NCBI GenBank assembly: GCA_028286915.1
Contig: JAQBQQ010000013.1
Span: 1-59,641, forward strand
Source: Candidatus Peribacteria bacterium
Lineage (GTDB): Bacteria; Patescibacteriota; Gracilibacteria; Peribacterales; Peribacteraceae
DNA: 59,641 nucleotides
Reading direction: 5' to 3'
Below the pieces are notes generated by a model, which was not told the origin of the DNA, ran no database searches, and saw only the letters and a list, made by a program, of their open reading frames with translations. Position numbers and translations under genes: made by a program. Within the stretch, counting starts at the first letter, position 1. Each line of letters begins with the position of its first letter. This document shows, in pieces, positions 1-6,989 of this stretch.

Positions 1-1
1 G

Positions 2-346
2 TTTCATCATTCCTATTCGCGCTACCCGGTATTTGGTGAATCTCTGGATGATATACGCGGTCAGATTTTGAGCCGCGATATTCTGTCGGCACTCGCCCAG
101 GGCAAAGATGACGAACTGGTGGAAACGCTTATGCAGGATATTCTGATTGTTCCGGCGGCCATGCGAAACGACAGGCTGCTCACATTGTTCCGCAACCGCT
201 ATATCCATATTGCCATTGTCCAGGAGCACGGAAAGACAGTCGGTGTGGTAACACTGGAGGATGTGCTGGAAGAACTGGTGGGAGAAATTGAGGACGAAGC
301 GGACAAGGAAAAGCCGAAGCCGAGGATAGCGGTGAAGAGGAGGTAA
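2..346 (+). CDS. CBS-domain protein, CNNM/CorC-HlyC type (5' partial)
   Basis: The reading frame is open from base 2, so the gene begins before the window. The first visible residues (HSRYPVFGESLDDIRG) match the first CBS motif of the CNNM/HlyC-CorC family, where a CBS pair follows an N-terminal membrane domain. The second CBS motif is seen as VTLEDVLEELVGEIEDE, the usual end of the pair. Such proteins are membrane-anchored, linked to divalent cation (Mg/Co) efflux, with the CBS pair sensing adenine nucleotides. After the CBS pair only a short Lys-rich tail remains, so the CorC/HlyC C-terminal domain common in the family is absent. The membrane domain lies outside the window. The gene converges on the glycosyltransferase, with 4 bases between the stops. 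Family assignment is firm; substrate is unknown. Confidence 0.85.
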   Translation, partial: FHHSYSRYPVFGESLDDIRGQILSRDILSALAQGKDDELVETLMQDILIVPAAMRNDRLLTLFRNRYIHIAIVQEHGKTVGVVTLEDVLEELVGEIEDEADKEKPKPRIAVKRR

Positions 347-350
347 ATTT

Positions 351-1451
351 TTACAGATATGTTTTCCTCGCATCCTCCACGGCTGCCTGCATTCTTTCCC
401 GGAAGCGTGTCGCAGAGAATTGCTCCGCATGTGCGCGAATAGTTTGCGGATCGGTACGTATGGTGTTGAACTCCTGAATGGCACTGCTGATGGACGCCGG
501 TGTTTGTTCGGTGAAGAATACGCCTGTCACACCGTTTTTTACGGAGTCCAGTGCGCCGCCTCTGGCGTAGGCAATAACAGGTGTGCCGCAGGCCTGCGCT
601 TCCAGCGGTACAATGCCGGCATCTTCGTACTGCGGGAACAGCAGCGCTTTTGCGCCGCCATACAGTTGTGGCAATTCGGCGTCCGGAACAAATCCCAGAA
701 ATTCCACGGTCGGCCCGGCCATATGTTTTAACCGTGCTTCCTCCTGTCCGGTACCGGCAATTCGCAGCGGAAACCGCAGCGCATTTGCCGCTTCTATGAG
801 CAGGTCAAAACGCTTATAGGGAACCAGCCGGCCAATTGCCAGAAAGTACGACCGTTCTCCGGCGGGAATAAGCGGTGTCTGAAACAGCCGGTCGGCTGCC
901 GGCGGTGGAATAATAATACTGTCGCGCGCATAGACGTTTTGAATTCTTTTTTGCGTTTCGCTGGAATTGGCAATAAACATATCCACGCGCTTTGCGGTTG
1001 TCATGTCCCAGCGGCGTAATTTTTTTAAGCGGGTTTTAATGGCTTTGCGCAGAAGTTTCGGCACGCGGAAATCATCCAGATATTCATCTTCCATTTCCCA
1101 GGCGTAGCGCATGGGAGTGTGACAATAGCAAATATGCACGCTGCCGTGCGGCGGAATAATTCCTTTGGCCACCGCGTGCGAAGAGCTCAAAATGGTATCG
1201 AACCCGCGCAGGTCCATGCTTTCCACTGCCCGCGGCATCAGCAGTAATAAAGCCTGATGCTTTTTGACGATGTTGTAAAAGCGCTGCAGTGTTGTCGTGC
1301 GGATATCGGCATGCGCCAGCGGACCCAGCTTTTCCGGCCGCGCAACCGTGGTGAACAGCGGTGCCTTCGGCCATAGCTCATGAAATTCCGCAATGGCATG
1401 TTCGGCGCCGCCAAAAACAGTAAGCCAGTCGGCAACTATGGCAAGTTTCAT
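351..1451 (-). CDS. Glycosyltransferase family 4 (group 1)
   Basis: A 366-residue GT-B glycosyltransferase. The N-terminus has the Rossmann start MKLAIVADWLTVFGGAE typical of GT4 enzymes that grip an acceptor and begin with a Gly-Gly-Ala-Glu loop. The C-terminal half holds the donor-binding region, with FLAIGRLVPYKRFDLLIEA and the PLEAQACGTPVIAYARGG signature, including the EX7E-like Glu that contacts the nucleotide sugar. It probably transfers a sugar (mannose or similar) to a surface glycan or lipid carrier at the cytoplasmic membrane face; the actual sugar cannot be told. On the minus strand a TACTAT hexamer at 1458-1463 ends 6 bases before the ATG, so a leaderless mRNA is expected. It stands alone, divergent from ftsQ. 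Confidence 0.88.
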   Translation of the reverse strand: MKLAIVADWLTVFGGAEHAIAEFHELWPKAPLFTTVARPEKLGPLAHADIRTTTLQRFYNIVKKHQALLLLMPRAVESMDLRGFDTILSSSHAVAKGIIPPHGSVHICYCHTPMRYAWEMEDEYLDDFRVPKLLRKAIKTRLKKLRRWDMTTAKRVDMFIANSSETQKRIQNVYARDSIIIPPPAADRLFQTPLIPAGERSYFLAIGRLVPYKRFDLLIEAANALRFPLRIAGTGQEEARLKHMAGPTVEFLGFVPDAELPQLYGGAKALLFPQYEDAGIVPLEAQACGTPVIAYARGGALDSVKNGVTGVFFTEQTPASISSAIQEFNTIRTDPQTIRAHAEQFSATRFRERMQAAVEDARKTYL

Positions 1452-1457
1452 GGGAGG

Positions 1458-1463
1458 ATAGTA
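1458..1463 (-). promoter_or_regulatory. -10 element of the glycosyltransferase gene
   Basis: TACTAT on the minus strand, 6 bases before the ATG. This supports the start at 1451 and a leaderless transcript. Confidence 0.6.
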
Positions 1464-1647
1464 GCAGAAACATGTTCAGTATTAAGGGATATGTAGTATG
1501 TAGTATGGGATTGCATATCCCGTAATACCTTTTCCATAATCCATCATGGTTGCAAATTGAACGACTCAGCATTGCCTCGCGGACAAAACTCCACACTGTC
1601 CATAACCTTTCTGCCTTTCCAGCCTTCCCTCGTCTTCCAGCCTTCAT

Positions 1648-1653
1648 TAAGAT
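1648..1653 (+). promoter_or_regulatory. -10 element of ftsQ
   Basis: TAAGAT, 6 bases before the ATG at 1660. The stretch before it carries a short direct repeat (TCCAGCCTTC twice in about 25 bases). Confidence 0.5.
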
Positions 1654-1659
1654 CTCTCC

Positions 1660-2598
1660 ATGCTCAAGCGCCCCACGCGCCCGCTCCCGAAGAAGTTCAA
1701 CCGGCGGACAACAGCGGCTACCCGCAGCTTTATCAAGCGCACGCATAAGCGCAAGGCTGGTCATAAGAAGCAGCGCTGGCAGCGTTTTTACCGGCATTTT
1801 CTGCGGTGGGTGGAGACGACAAAAAATGCCGTACGCCGATGGTATGTGGCGGTGCTCGTTGGTATAAGTGCGCTCGTGCTTGGTCTTTTTCTTTTTTCGC
1901 CCATTGTGCAGGTGCGCGATATCCGTATTCAGCGTTCGGATGCGAGACTGAATGTGGACAAGGTGAAGCGTGCTCTTATTCCGCTTTTCGGTCAGCATCT
2001 GCTGCTCCTGTCCACGCACGATGTCGAAGCGCTGGTGCGACAGGCAGTGCCGGATATGCAGAGCGTGAGCATTCATAAAAATTATCCGTCGCAGCTGGTG
2101 TTGCGCGTGCAACAGGTGCCGCTGGTTGCGCGTCTTGCCGTTATCCTGCCGCAGGCAGCGAGTGCATCTGGCGCCGTGGCGGCAACCGGTGCCACGCTGG
2201 CCGTAAAGCCGGGCCATGAATACCTGACGGCCAATGGTCTGTATGTCTCCATTCCGCTGGCGGAGTCCGGCGTGTCTCTGCCGCTCATACGAGTGGAAGA
2301 TATTGGCACCATGCCAGAGCCGGGTGAGCGGCTTGTAAAGAAAGAATTGCTGGATCGCATGCAGGCAGCCGAAAAAACCATCAAGAGTGAATTCGGCCTG
2401 AAAGTTCCCTATCGCACGATGTATGTCAGTGCCCGGGAATTCCATTTGTCCGTTGGTCGTTACAGCTTATGGTTTGATATGGCATCGCCGCTGGAGGACC
2501 AGCTGCAGCGCTACCGTACTTTTTTGCAATCACCAGGCAGCCGGGAAGTAACCCGCTATGTGGATCTGCGCCTGGCGGAAGCGATTGTCTACAGGTAG
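1660..2598 (+). CDS. ftsQ: Cell division protein FtsQ/DivIB
   Basis: A 312-residue bitopic protein. Residues 1-60 are strongly basic (many K/R), residues about 65-85 form one membrane segment (VAVLVGISALVLGLFLF), followed by a POTRA domain starting VQVRDIRIQRSDARLNVDKV and then the FtsQ/DivIB beta domain. FtsQ sits in the membrane with its bulk outside and recruits FtsB/FtsL and FtsW/FtsI to the divisome. The basic cytoplasmic tail is longer than in E. coli. The start is fixed by TAAGAT 6 bases upstream. It is followed by the D,D-carboxypeptidase and the LysM-M23 hydrolase on the same strand, so this is a cell-wall neighbourhood. The call rests on domain order rather than strong sequence identity, as is normal for this fast-evolving family. 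Confidence 0.8.
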   Translation: MLKRPTRPLPKKFNRRTTAATRSFIKRTHKRKAGHKKQRWQRFYRHFLRWVETTKNAVRRWYVAVLVGISALVLGLFLFSPIVQVRDIRIQRSDARLNVDKVKRALIPLFGQHLLLLSTHDVEALVRQAVPDMQSVSIHKNYPSQLVLRVQQVPLVARLAVILPQAASASGAVAATGATLAVKPGHEYLTANGLYVSIPLAESGVSLPLIRVEDIGTMPEPGERLVKKELLDRMQAAEKTIKSEFGLKVPYRTMYVSAREFHLSVGRYSLWFDMASPLEDQLQRYRTFLQSPGSREVTRYVDLRLAEAIVYR

Positions 2599-2716
2599 TC
2601 ATTCGTTTGTTCGGCCTTTGTCCGCCGCGACAAACTGCCAGCTTCTTGCTTGACGAGTCGGCTTAATTAACCCTGCAAAATCGGTTGCGGTGCTTTGCCT
2701 GGCGGCGGACTCCAGA

Positions 2717-2722
2717 TACACT
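2717..2722 (+). promoter_or_regulatory. -10 element of the D,D-carboxypeptidase gene
   Basis: TACACT, 7 bases before the ATG at 2730. It favours this ATG over the in-frame TTG at 2685, which would lie upstream of the promoter. Confidence 0.5.
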
Positions 2723-2729
2723 GCCCGGG

Positions 2730-3602
2730 ATGTACCTTCCACTCGTGTCGGTGCTGCTCCTGGGCATGATCCCGGTGACGGGTTCGCTCTCGGGCGGCGG
2801 CATAGAACTCGGCGATTTGCAGATTGCTCCTCCGTCTGCCATTGCGCAGAACGCACAAACAGCTCTAAGCCTGCGCGAAGGCGTATCCGCGTCCGGCATT
2901 CTTATTACAGACCTGGCCAGCGGACAAGTGGTATACGGGCGTGACCTGGACAGGCGCCGGTCCATTGCCAGTCTTACCAAGCTCATGACAGCTATAGTTG
3001 TGGTGGAACGCATGAAGATGGATGATGTGGTGACGGTGCCCGAGAATGTAAAAGACGTGGAAGGCGAAGTGGTTCACCTAAGGGCCGGAGCGCACTACCG
3101 GGTGGGGGATTTACTCAGCGCCATGCTGGTGAACTCGGCTAACGATGCGGCCGTTGTTCTGGCGGAGGCGACAAGCGGTTCTGTAGGTGAATTTGTAAAG
3201 GACATGAATGCCCGCGCCAAGGCGCTCGGCCTGCACGACACGTCGTTCGCCAACCCCAGCGGACTCGATGAAGACAATCATTTTTCCACGCCGCGTGACT
3301 TGGCATGGCTTGTGTCTTTTGCCCTGCGCAATCCGAACATTGCCGAACGGATGGCGACAAAAACGGAGACAATCCAAAGTCTGGAAGGTGATTCCATTGC
3401 CCTTACCCACACGCATCAGCTTCTCCATACGGCATCAGCCGTGCTGCTTGGCAAAACCGGTACAACGGATGCCGCCGGCCAGTGCCTGCTTTCGGTTGTG
3501 AAAGAAGGCGGCCGCAAATATGTGGTCATCCTACTGCACTCACGCGAGCGCTACGCCGACATGCGTATGCTCTTGAATGCGCTCGCCCACCTTTCCGTCT
3601 AA
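2730..3602 (+). CDS. Serine-type D-Ala-D-Ala carboxypeptidase (peptidase S11)
   Basis: A penicillin-binding-protein-type hydrolase of about 290 residues. All three active-site motifs are visible: SxxK as SIASLTKLM (nucleophile Ser and general-base Lys), SxN as VNSANDAA, and KTG as LLGKTGTTDAAG. It trims the terminal D-Ala of peptidoglycan stem peptides outside the membrane. The start at 2730 gives a clean signal peptide (MYLPLVSVLLLGMIPVTGSL); an upstream in-frame TTG at 2685 would put 15 polar residues before it and is less likely. No C-terminal amphipathic anchor of the DacA type is evident, and the domain stops soon after the catalytic fold, so it may be a minimal S11 enzyme released or held by an uncleaved signal. 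The M23 gene follows after 6 bases. Confidence 0.87.
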   Translation: MYLPLVSVLLLGMIPVTGSLSGGGIELGDLQIAPPSAIAQNAQTALSLREGVSASGILITDLASGQVVYGRDLDRRRSIASLTKLMTAIVVVERMKMDDVVTVPENVKDVEGEVVHLRAGAHYRVGDLLSAMLVNSANDAAVVLAEATSGSVGEFVKDMNARAKALGLHDTSFANPSGLDEDNHFSTPRDLAWLVSFALRNPNIAERMATKTETIQSLEGDSIALTHTHQLLHTASAVLLGKTGTTDAAGQCLLSVVKEGGRKYVVILLHSRERYADMRMLLNALAHLSV

Positions 3603-3608
3603 GCCCGC

Positions 3609-4694
3609 ATGCGCACGCCTCTTATGCGCCGGCTGTCCGTTCGTTTGCGCTTGTTGCTTGCGGGCGCGTTCGTCATTGGCGTCTTCCTGCCGCCATATAT
3701 TCCTCAGGCCGCACTGGCCGGTGACGGCAACGAGCTGCCGCCGTCACAATTCCTCTTTGTGGAGGACGGATTTCTCATGAAGACATCCGCGCTCGGGCAG
3801 CAGGGCACGCGCCTTGCGTACAGCGAGGGGCTCCTTCATACGGTGCAGACCGGTGAAACGATGGATGCCATTGCCAAGCGCTACGGCATTTCCTCTCAAA
3901 CGATCCAGTGGGTAAACGGGCTGACCGGCAAAGTGCTTAAGCCCGGCCAGGAGCTGGTAATTCTGCCGGTAGATGGCGTATTGCATACGGTGCGCCGCGG
4001 CCAGACTCTCGGCCGCATCGCACAATTATACGATATTCCGGCGGATGTAATTGCCCGTCAGAATAATATTAAAGGCGGTTTTATCATTGCCGGTCAGGAA
4101 CTGATTGTTCCGGGCGGCAAGCCCATTGGTAATCCGGATCTTATTGCCGGCAGCTCCGCTATCGATCCGGCAAACCTCACGCCGGAGCAAAAGCTTCAGT
4201 TCGCCAATAAGTTGCCGTCCAAAGATATTGCGTTCAAGTTCGGTAAGCCTCTTGTCCCTCCTACTACCGGGCCGACCGGTACCAGGTCGCCGCCGGCTGT
4301 TGCCGCCGTGGTGACGAGCGGTATTTTGCAGATGCCGTGTAACAAGTGTGCTTTCACGCAGTACTACCATGCGGGGCACTACGCGGTGGATATTCAGACC
4401 CGGGGCGGCGGGCCAAACTTTGCGGCCGAGGCAGGTACGGTTATCCGGGCGGATTATGGCTGGAACGGCGGCTACGGTAACGTGGTGGAAATTGATCACG
4501 GAAACGGCCTCGTCACGCTGTACGGTCACAATAAAGAACTCTACGTGAAGAAGGGCGACAAAGTGGAGCGCGGCCAGACTATCGGCTTCATGGGTAACAC
4601 CGGTTTCGTGTATGGAGTAACAGGTATTCACGTTCACTTTGAAGTGCGTGTAAACGGCGTAAAGAAGAATCCGCTTCTCTATCTGGAAGGTTGA
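3609..4694 (+). CDS. LysM-repeat M23 metallopeptidase
   Basis: A 361-residue exported peptidoglycan hydrolase. A signal peptide (residues about 8-38) is followed by two LysM modules, residues about 78-122 (HTVQTGETMDAIAKRYGIS) and about 124-168 (HTVRRGQTLGRIAQLYDIP), which bind peptidoglycan. A Pro/Thr linker leads to an M23 LytM/lysostaphin domain at about 245-358. The zinc motif is seen as HYAVDI (HxxxD) and later HVHFEVRV (HxH). Such enzymes cut the cross-bridges or act as EnvC/NlpD-like amidase activators; both catalytic motifs are intact, so an active endopeptidase is likely. Two cysteines before the catalytic domain (CNKC) could form a disulfide. It is probably co-transcribed with the carboxypeptidase 6 bases upstream. 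Confidence 0.92.
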   Translation: MRTPLMRRLSVRLRLLLAGAFVIGVFLPPYIPQAALAGDGNELPPSQFLFVEDGFLMKTSALGQQGTRLAYSEGLLHTVQTGETMDAIAKRYGISSQTIQWVNGLTGKVLKPGQELVILPVDGVLHTVRRGQTLGRIAQLYDIPADVIARQNNIKGGFIIAGQELIVPGGKPIGNPDLIAGSSAIDPANLTPEQKLQFANKLPSKDIAFKFGKPLVPPTTGPTGTRSPPAVAAVVTSGILQMPCNKCAFTQYYHAGHYAVDIQTRGGGPNFAAEAGTVIRADYGWNGGYGNVVEIDHGNGLVTLYGHNKELYVKKGDKVERGQTIGFMGNTGFVYGVTGIHVHFEVRVNGVKKNPLLYLEG

Positions 4695-4704
4695 TTAGAC
4701 ATAA

Positions 4705-4740
4705 AGTTGATTGGTTTTTGGTTATTCGGTTGATTGGACT
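4705..4740 (+). repeat. G/T-rich dispersed repeat, copy 1
   Basis: A stretch just after the M23 stop with the pattern AGTTGATTGGTTTTTGGTTA followed by GGTTGATTGGA. A near copy lies just after the yidC stop at 12515-12550. Non-coding; its G/T-rich character continues to about 4790. Confidence 0.6.
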
Positions 4741-4868
4741 GTGCGGTTCGTTGGATCGTTCATCGTTTGTTCGTTTTTGGTTCAGTTGCTTCATGAATGA
4801 CTGTAAACTTCGCCGTTTATCCTAGGAACCGTGCACAGCTCCTTATTGTTAATTTATGATAAATATGC

Positions 4869-4874
4869 TATAAT
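4869..4874 (+). promoter_or_regulatory. -10 element of the small membrane protein gene
   Basis: A perfect TATAAT, 7 bases before the ATG at 4882, implying a leaderless transcript. Confidence 0.65.
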
Positions 4875-4881
4875 ACTACAA

Positions 4882-5028
4882 ATGCCAGACAAGCACATCC
4901 ATCCACGGCAATTTGCGCTTTCCTTTGGTCATTTGCTGTACCAAATGCGCACGGTTATCCTTATGTGGCTGATTGTGGCCGGCTTGTTTGTGTACCTGGC
5001 GCATACGTTTGCGGCTTCAATTTCCTAA
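4882..5028 (+). CDS. Small single-span membrane protein
   Basis: A 48-residue protein starting MPDKHIHPRQFALSFGHLL, with one hydrophobic segment (VILMWLIVAGLFVYLA) near the C-terminus. The start at 4882 is chosen because a perfect TATAAT ends 7 bases before it; the longer in-frame ATG at 4831 would lie upstream of the promoter. No family is recognised. It is monocistronic, between the M23 gene and the tRNA-Asp region. The promoter and start geometry, shared with real genes here, are the main evidence that it is expressed. Confidence 0.55.
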   Translation: MPDKHIHPRQFALSFGHLLYQMRTVILMWLIVAGLFVYLAHTFAASIS

Positions 5029-5159
5029 AAAGGGTCCAAACGCCATTGTCAGACAGCCCGCGTGCTGGTACGGTTTCCCGGCTCTGGTTTATAGCTTGGG
5101 CAAAATGTGACCGTTCTTTTTGAATTACTGATAGAATTCGTTTGATGGTTGATTCGTTG

Positions 5160-5179
5160 TTGGTTTATCGATAAACCAA
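5160..5179. repeat. 20-bp perfect palindrome
   Basis: TTGGTTTATCGATAAACCAA, followed by a degenerate continuation (aaacgataaacgaataac). It lies upstream of the tRNA-Asp relic. Its role is unknown; it could be a protein-binding site or a cruciform. Confidence 0.6.
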
Positions 5180-5212
5180 TAAACGATAAACGAATAACAG
5201 TTCCACACAAGT

Positions 5213-5273
5213 GGAGCCATAGCTCCCACCTTCGTCCGCCTCGGCGGACTACGGCGGGCAGGCAATGGTTAGA
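5213..5273 (+). pseudogene. tRNA-Asp 5' fragment interrupted by a hairpin element
   Basis: Bases 5213-5225 and 5264-5273 together repeat the first 23 bases of the intact tRNA-Asp (GGAGCCATAGCTC then AATGGTTAGA), including the two bases AG before both copies. Between them, inside the D-loop, sits a 38-base insert (5226-5263) with the hairpin GTCCGCC-TCG-GCGGAC. No anticodon or T-arm follows, so it cannot make a tRNA. Confidence 0.75.
5226..5263. repeat. 38-nt palindromic insert in the tRNA-Asp relic
   Basis: A GC-rich element with the stem GTCCGCC/GCGGAC and tail TACGGCGGGCAGGC. Its clean insertion in an otherwise unchanged tRNA fragment marks its exact ends. From memory, similar GC-rich hairpin units recur in CPR genomes; this window cannot show copy number. 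Confidence 0.6.
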
Positions 5274-5287
5274 ATTTCTCCTTAAGT

Positions 5288-5363
5288 GGAGCCATAGCTC
5301 AATGGTTAGAGCGCTGCCCTGTCACGGCAGAGGTTGCGGGTTCGAGCCCCGTTGGCTCCGCCA
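5288..5363 (+). tRNA. tRNA-Asp (anticodon GTC)
   Basis: A full cloverleaf: acceptor GGAGCCA pairs with TGGCTCC, the anticodon loop CTGTCAC gives anticodon GTC, the T-loop is TTCGAGC, the discriminator is G and the CCA end is encoded (5361-5363). It reads aspartate codons; the cognate synthetase gene aspS is at 49068. A broken copy of its 5' end lies 75 bases upstream. Confidence 0.95.
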
Positions 5364-5453
5364 CGTAAAACAGCTGCGCTGTCACGTGGCACAGTCTTCA
5401 ATATTAAAAATAATCCCATTAACCTTCGCCAAGAGTGCAGTTCAGTTTTACTG

Positions 5454-5459
5454 TAAAAT
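5454..5459 (+). promoter_or_regulatory. -10 element of the HIT-protein gene
   Basis: TAAAAT, 6 bases before the ATG at 5466. It decides for the second of two close in-frame ATGs (5460 and 5466). Confidence 0.5.
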
Positions 5460-5465
5460 ATGTAT

Positions 5466-6131
5466 ATGACTCTTCCGCACATTTTTTCAGAAGAATATAT
5501 TCAAGAGCATTGTCCTCATTGCGATCCTGCTTCCGATGCCTTTAGCACGCTTCTTAATGAAAGTGAACATTTCCGTATAGTCTGCGATCATCATCCTATT
5601 ATCGAAGGACATATCTTGATTATTCCCAAAGAGCATTTTTCCTGCCTTGGCGATTATCCTGAGCATATTTTTTCTGAATTCATTGATCAGTACGAACGTG
5701 TAAGAAATTTTCTTATCGAACAGTATGGGTGTGTCAGCGCGTTTGAGCACGGGAAAATAGGTCAGACTGTCTTTCATTCGCATGTACATTTTTTGCCTTA
5801 TAAAGGTGATCCTTTGCTTATCATTTCAGAAGGAATGGAGCATCTTGTGGCATTGCCGTCATTCGTTGAGTTACGGAGATTGTACAAGCAGTATGGCCGG
5901 TATCTTTTCTTTTCCATCGATGCTCTTGCATGGGTGGTCAATCCGTTGCTTGCCACTCCCAGATTCTTCCGGGATCGCTTTGCATTAGCCCTTGATGTTT
6001 CCGAGCGTGGAAATTGGAAAAATATGCATATGAATGAACGATTGATGGCTACCGCCCAGGAAGATAATGCGAGGGTGAAATTGCTATGGGATAATGGTGA
6101 GATCTGTTCTGATCGGTTATCACGGGCATAA
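5466..6131 (+). CDS. HIT (histidine triad) family protein
   Basis: A protein of about 221 residues with an N-terminal HIT domain (residues about 10-120) and a C-terminal extension. The triad is seen as HSHVHFLP (H-x-H-x-H like), preceded by the family segment EGHILIIPKEHF. HIT hydrolases cut nucleotide phosphoramidates or dinucleoside polyphosphates through a His-AMP intermediate. A CPHC pair near the N-terminus may bind zinc, as in some HIT proteins. The extension of about 95 residues is uncommon for the roughly 110-140 residue core family and has no recognised domain; it holds a hydrophobic stretch (YLFFSIDALAWVV). The gene is monocistronic after tRNA-Asp. Confidence 0.82.
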   Translation: MTLPHIFSEEYIQEHCPHCDPASDAFSTLLNESEHFRIVCDHHPIIEGHILIIPKEHFSCLGDYPEHIFSEFIDQYERVRNFLIEQYGCVSAFEHGKIGQTVFHSHVHFLPYKGDPLLIISEGMEHLVALPSFVELRRLYKQYGRYLFFSIDALAWVVNPLLATPRFFRDRFALALDVSERGNWKNMHMNERLMATAQEDNARVKLLWDNGEICSDRLSRA

Positions 6132-6395
6132 TGACCATTATAGCTTCTTTATTCCCTCCTCGCTTTCGGCAACTTTGAACGCTCGGAAGGATAAAGCTAT
6201 ATTTCGCTTCGTTGCTCCGCATCCTTCCACAGCCTGCTAAATACCTCACGCAAATTCAGCGCCAGCAATATGTCATATATTTTAATTTCTGAAAGCTGGT
6301 TTGCAACAGATGAAAAGGAAAGCTCCAATGATTCATTTCATTGGGGCTTTTTACATGCATTTTCTTACGGCCTGGACATCAATGTATCTACAATG

Positions 6396-6401
6396 TATAC
6401 T
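6396..6401 (+). promoter_or_regulatory. -10 element of mazEF
   Basis: TATACT, 6 bases before the ATG at 6408. It rules out the much longer in-frame start at 6270. Confidence 0.6.
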
Positions 6402-6407
6402 CGTAGT

Positions 6408-6641
6408 ATGAAAACTGTCATTCGTTCCTGGGGAAACAGTCTTGCCGTTCGCATTCCGAAGGCATTTGCCATGCATCTTGGTATTGAGCCCGGCAAAGAA
6501 GTGGATTTATCCATGGAGCCTGATGGCTTGAAGATCGCAACCTCTGTGCAAAACCTTGAAAGCTTATTGAAACAGGTAACGTCCCAGAACATACATAGCG
6601 AAACGCTGACGGGTGATTCTACAGGACGTGAAGTATGGTAA
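6408..6641 (+). CDS. mazE: MazE-like antitoxin (AbrB/SpoVT fold)
   Basis: A 77-residue DNA-binding antitoxin. The swapped-hairpin AbrB fold is clear from MKTVIRSWGNSLAVRIPKAF and LGIEPGKEVDLSMEPDGL. The C-terminal 25 residues are polar and probably the disordered tail that wraps and blocks MazF. The start at 6408 is set by a TATACT box 6 bases upstream. The last codons overlap the toxin start by 7 bases (ATGGTAA), which couples translation. MazE-MazF complexes usually repress their own promoter, here very close to the start codon. Confidence 0.88.
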   Translation: MKTVIRSWGNSLAVRIPKAFAMHLGIEPGKEVDLSMEPDGLKIATSVQNLESLLKQVTSQNIHSETLTGDSTGREVW

Positions 6642-6973
6642 AGAAGTCCACTCCTGAGCGCGGCACTATTATCATGCTTGATTTTCAGCCACAGCTAGGC
6701 AGGGAACAGGCGGGCCGTCGTCCGGCACTGGTTCTTTCGCCTGCGTCCTATAATAAGAAAGTGGGTCTTGCCATTCTGTGTCCTATTACCAGCCATGCCA
6801 AGGGTTATCCATTTGAAGTGGCTTTACCCCGTGGAATAAAAACAAAAGGAGTTATTCTTGCTGATCATGTGAAAAGTCTGGATTGGGAGGCGCGCAATGC
6901 AAAAATAATTGAGCACATATCACCTGCTGTGCTTTCTGAAGTCCTCGAAAAACTTGCATTGCTTATTTCATAG
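6635..6973 (+). CDS. mazF: MazF-like endoribonuclease toxin
   Basis: A 112-residue PemK/MazF family toxin. The family features are RGTIIMLDFQPQLGREQAGRRPALVLSP (positions 9-36) and the later ITSHAKGYPFEVAL, KGVILADHVKSLDW. The Arg in GRRPALVLSP and the Thr/Ser in CPITSH are the usual catalytic positions for cutting mRNA at short motifs. Length matches the family, and there is no frameshift or missing motif. It overlaps mazE and is probably translated from the same leaderless mRNA by coupling. A toxin-antitoxin pair in such a compact genome may serve in stress control or stabilise the locus. Confidence 0.9.
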   Translation: MVKKSTPERGTIIMLDFQPQLGREQAGRRPALVLSPASYNKKVGLAILCPITSHAKGYPFEVALPRGIKTKGVILADHVKSLDWEARNAKIIEHISPAVLSEVLEKLALLIS

Positions 6974-6989
6974 CTCTATCTGTAATGGC

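Noticed and set aside
1378-2445. 355-codon minus-strand frame across ftsQ
   Set aside because: It is the mirror of ftsQ and the 3' part of the promoter region; residues are rich in His/Arg/Cys with no domain.
2685-2729. TTG at 2685 as start of the carboxypeptidase
   Set aside because: It lies before a TACACT promoter box and would add polar residues in front of a clean signal peptide.
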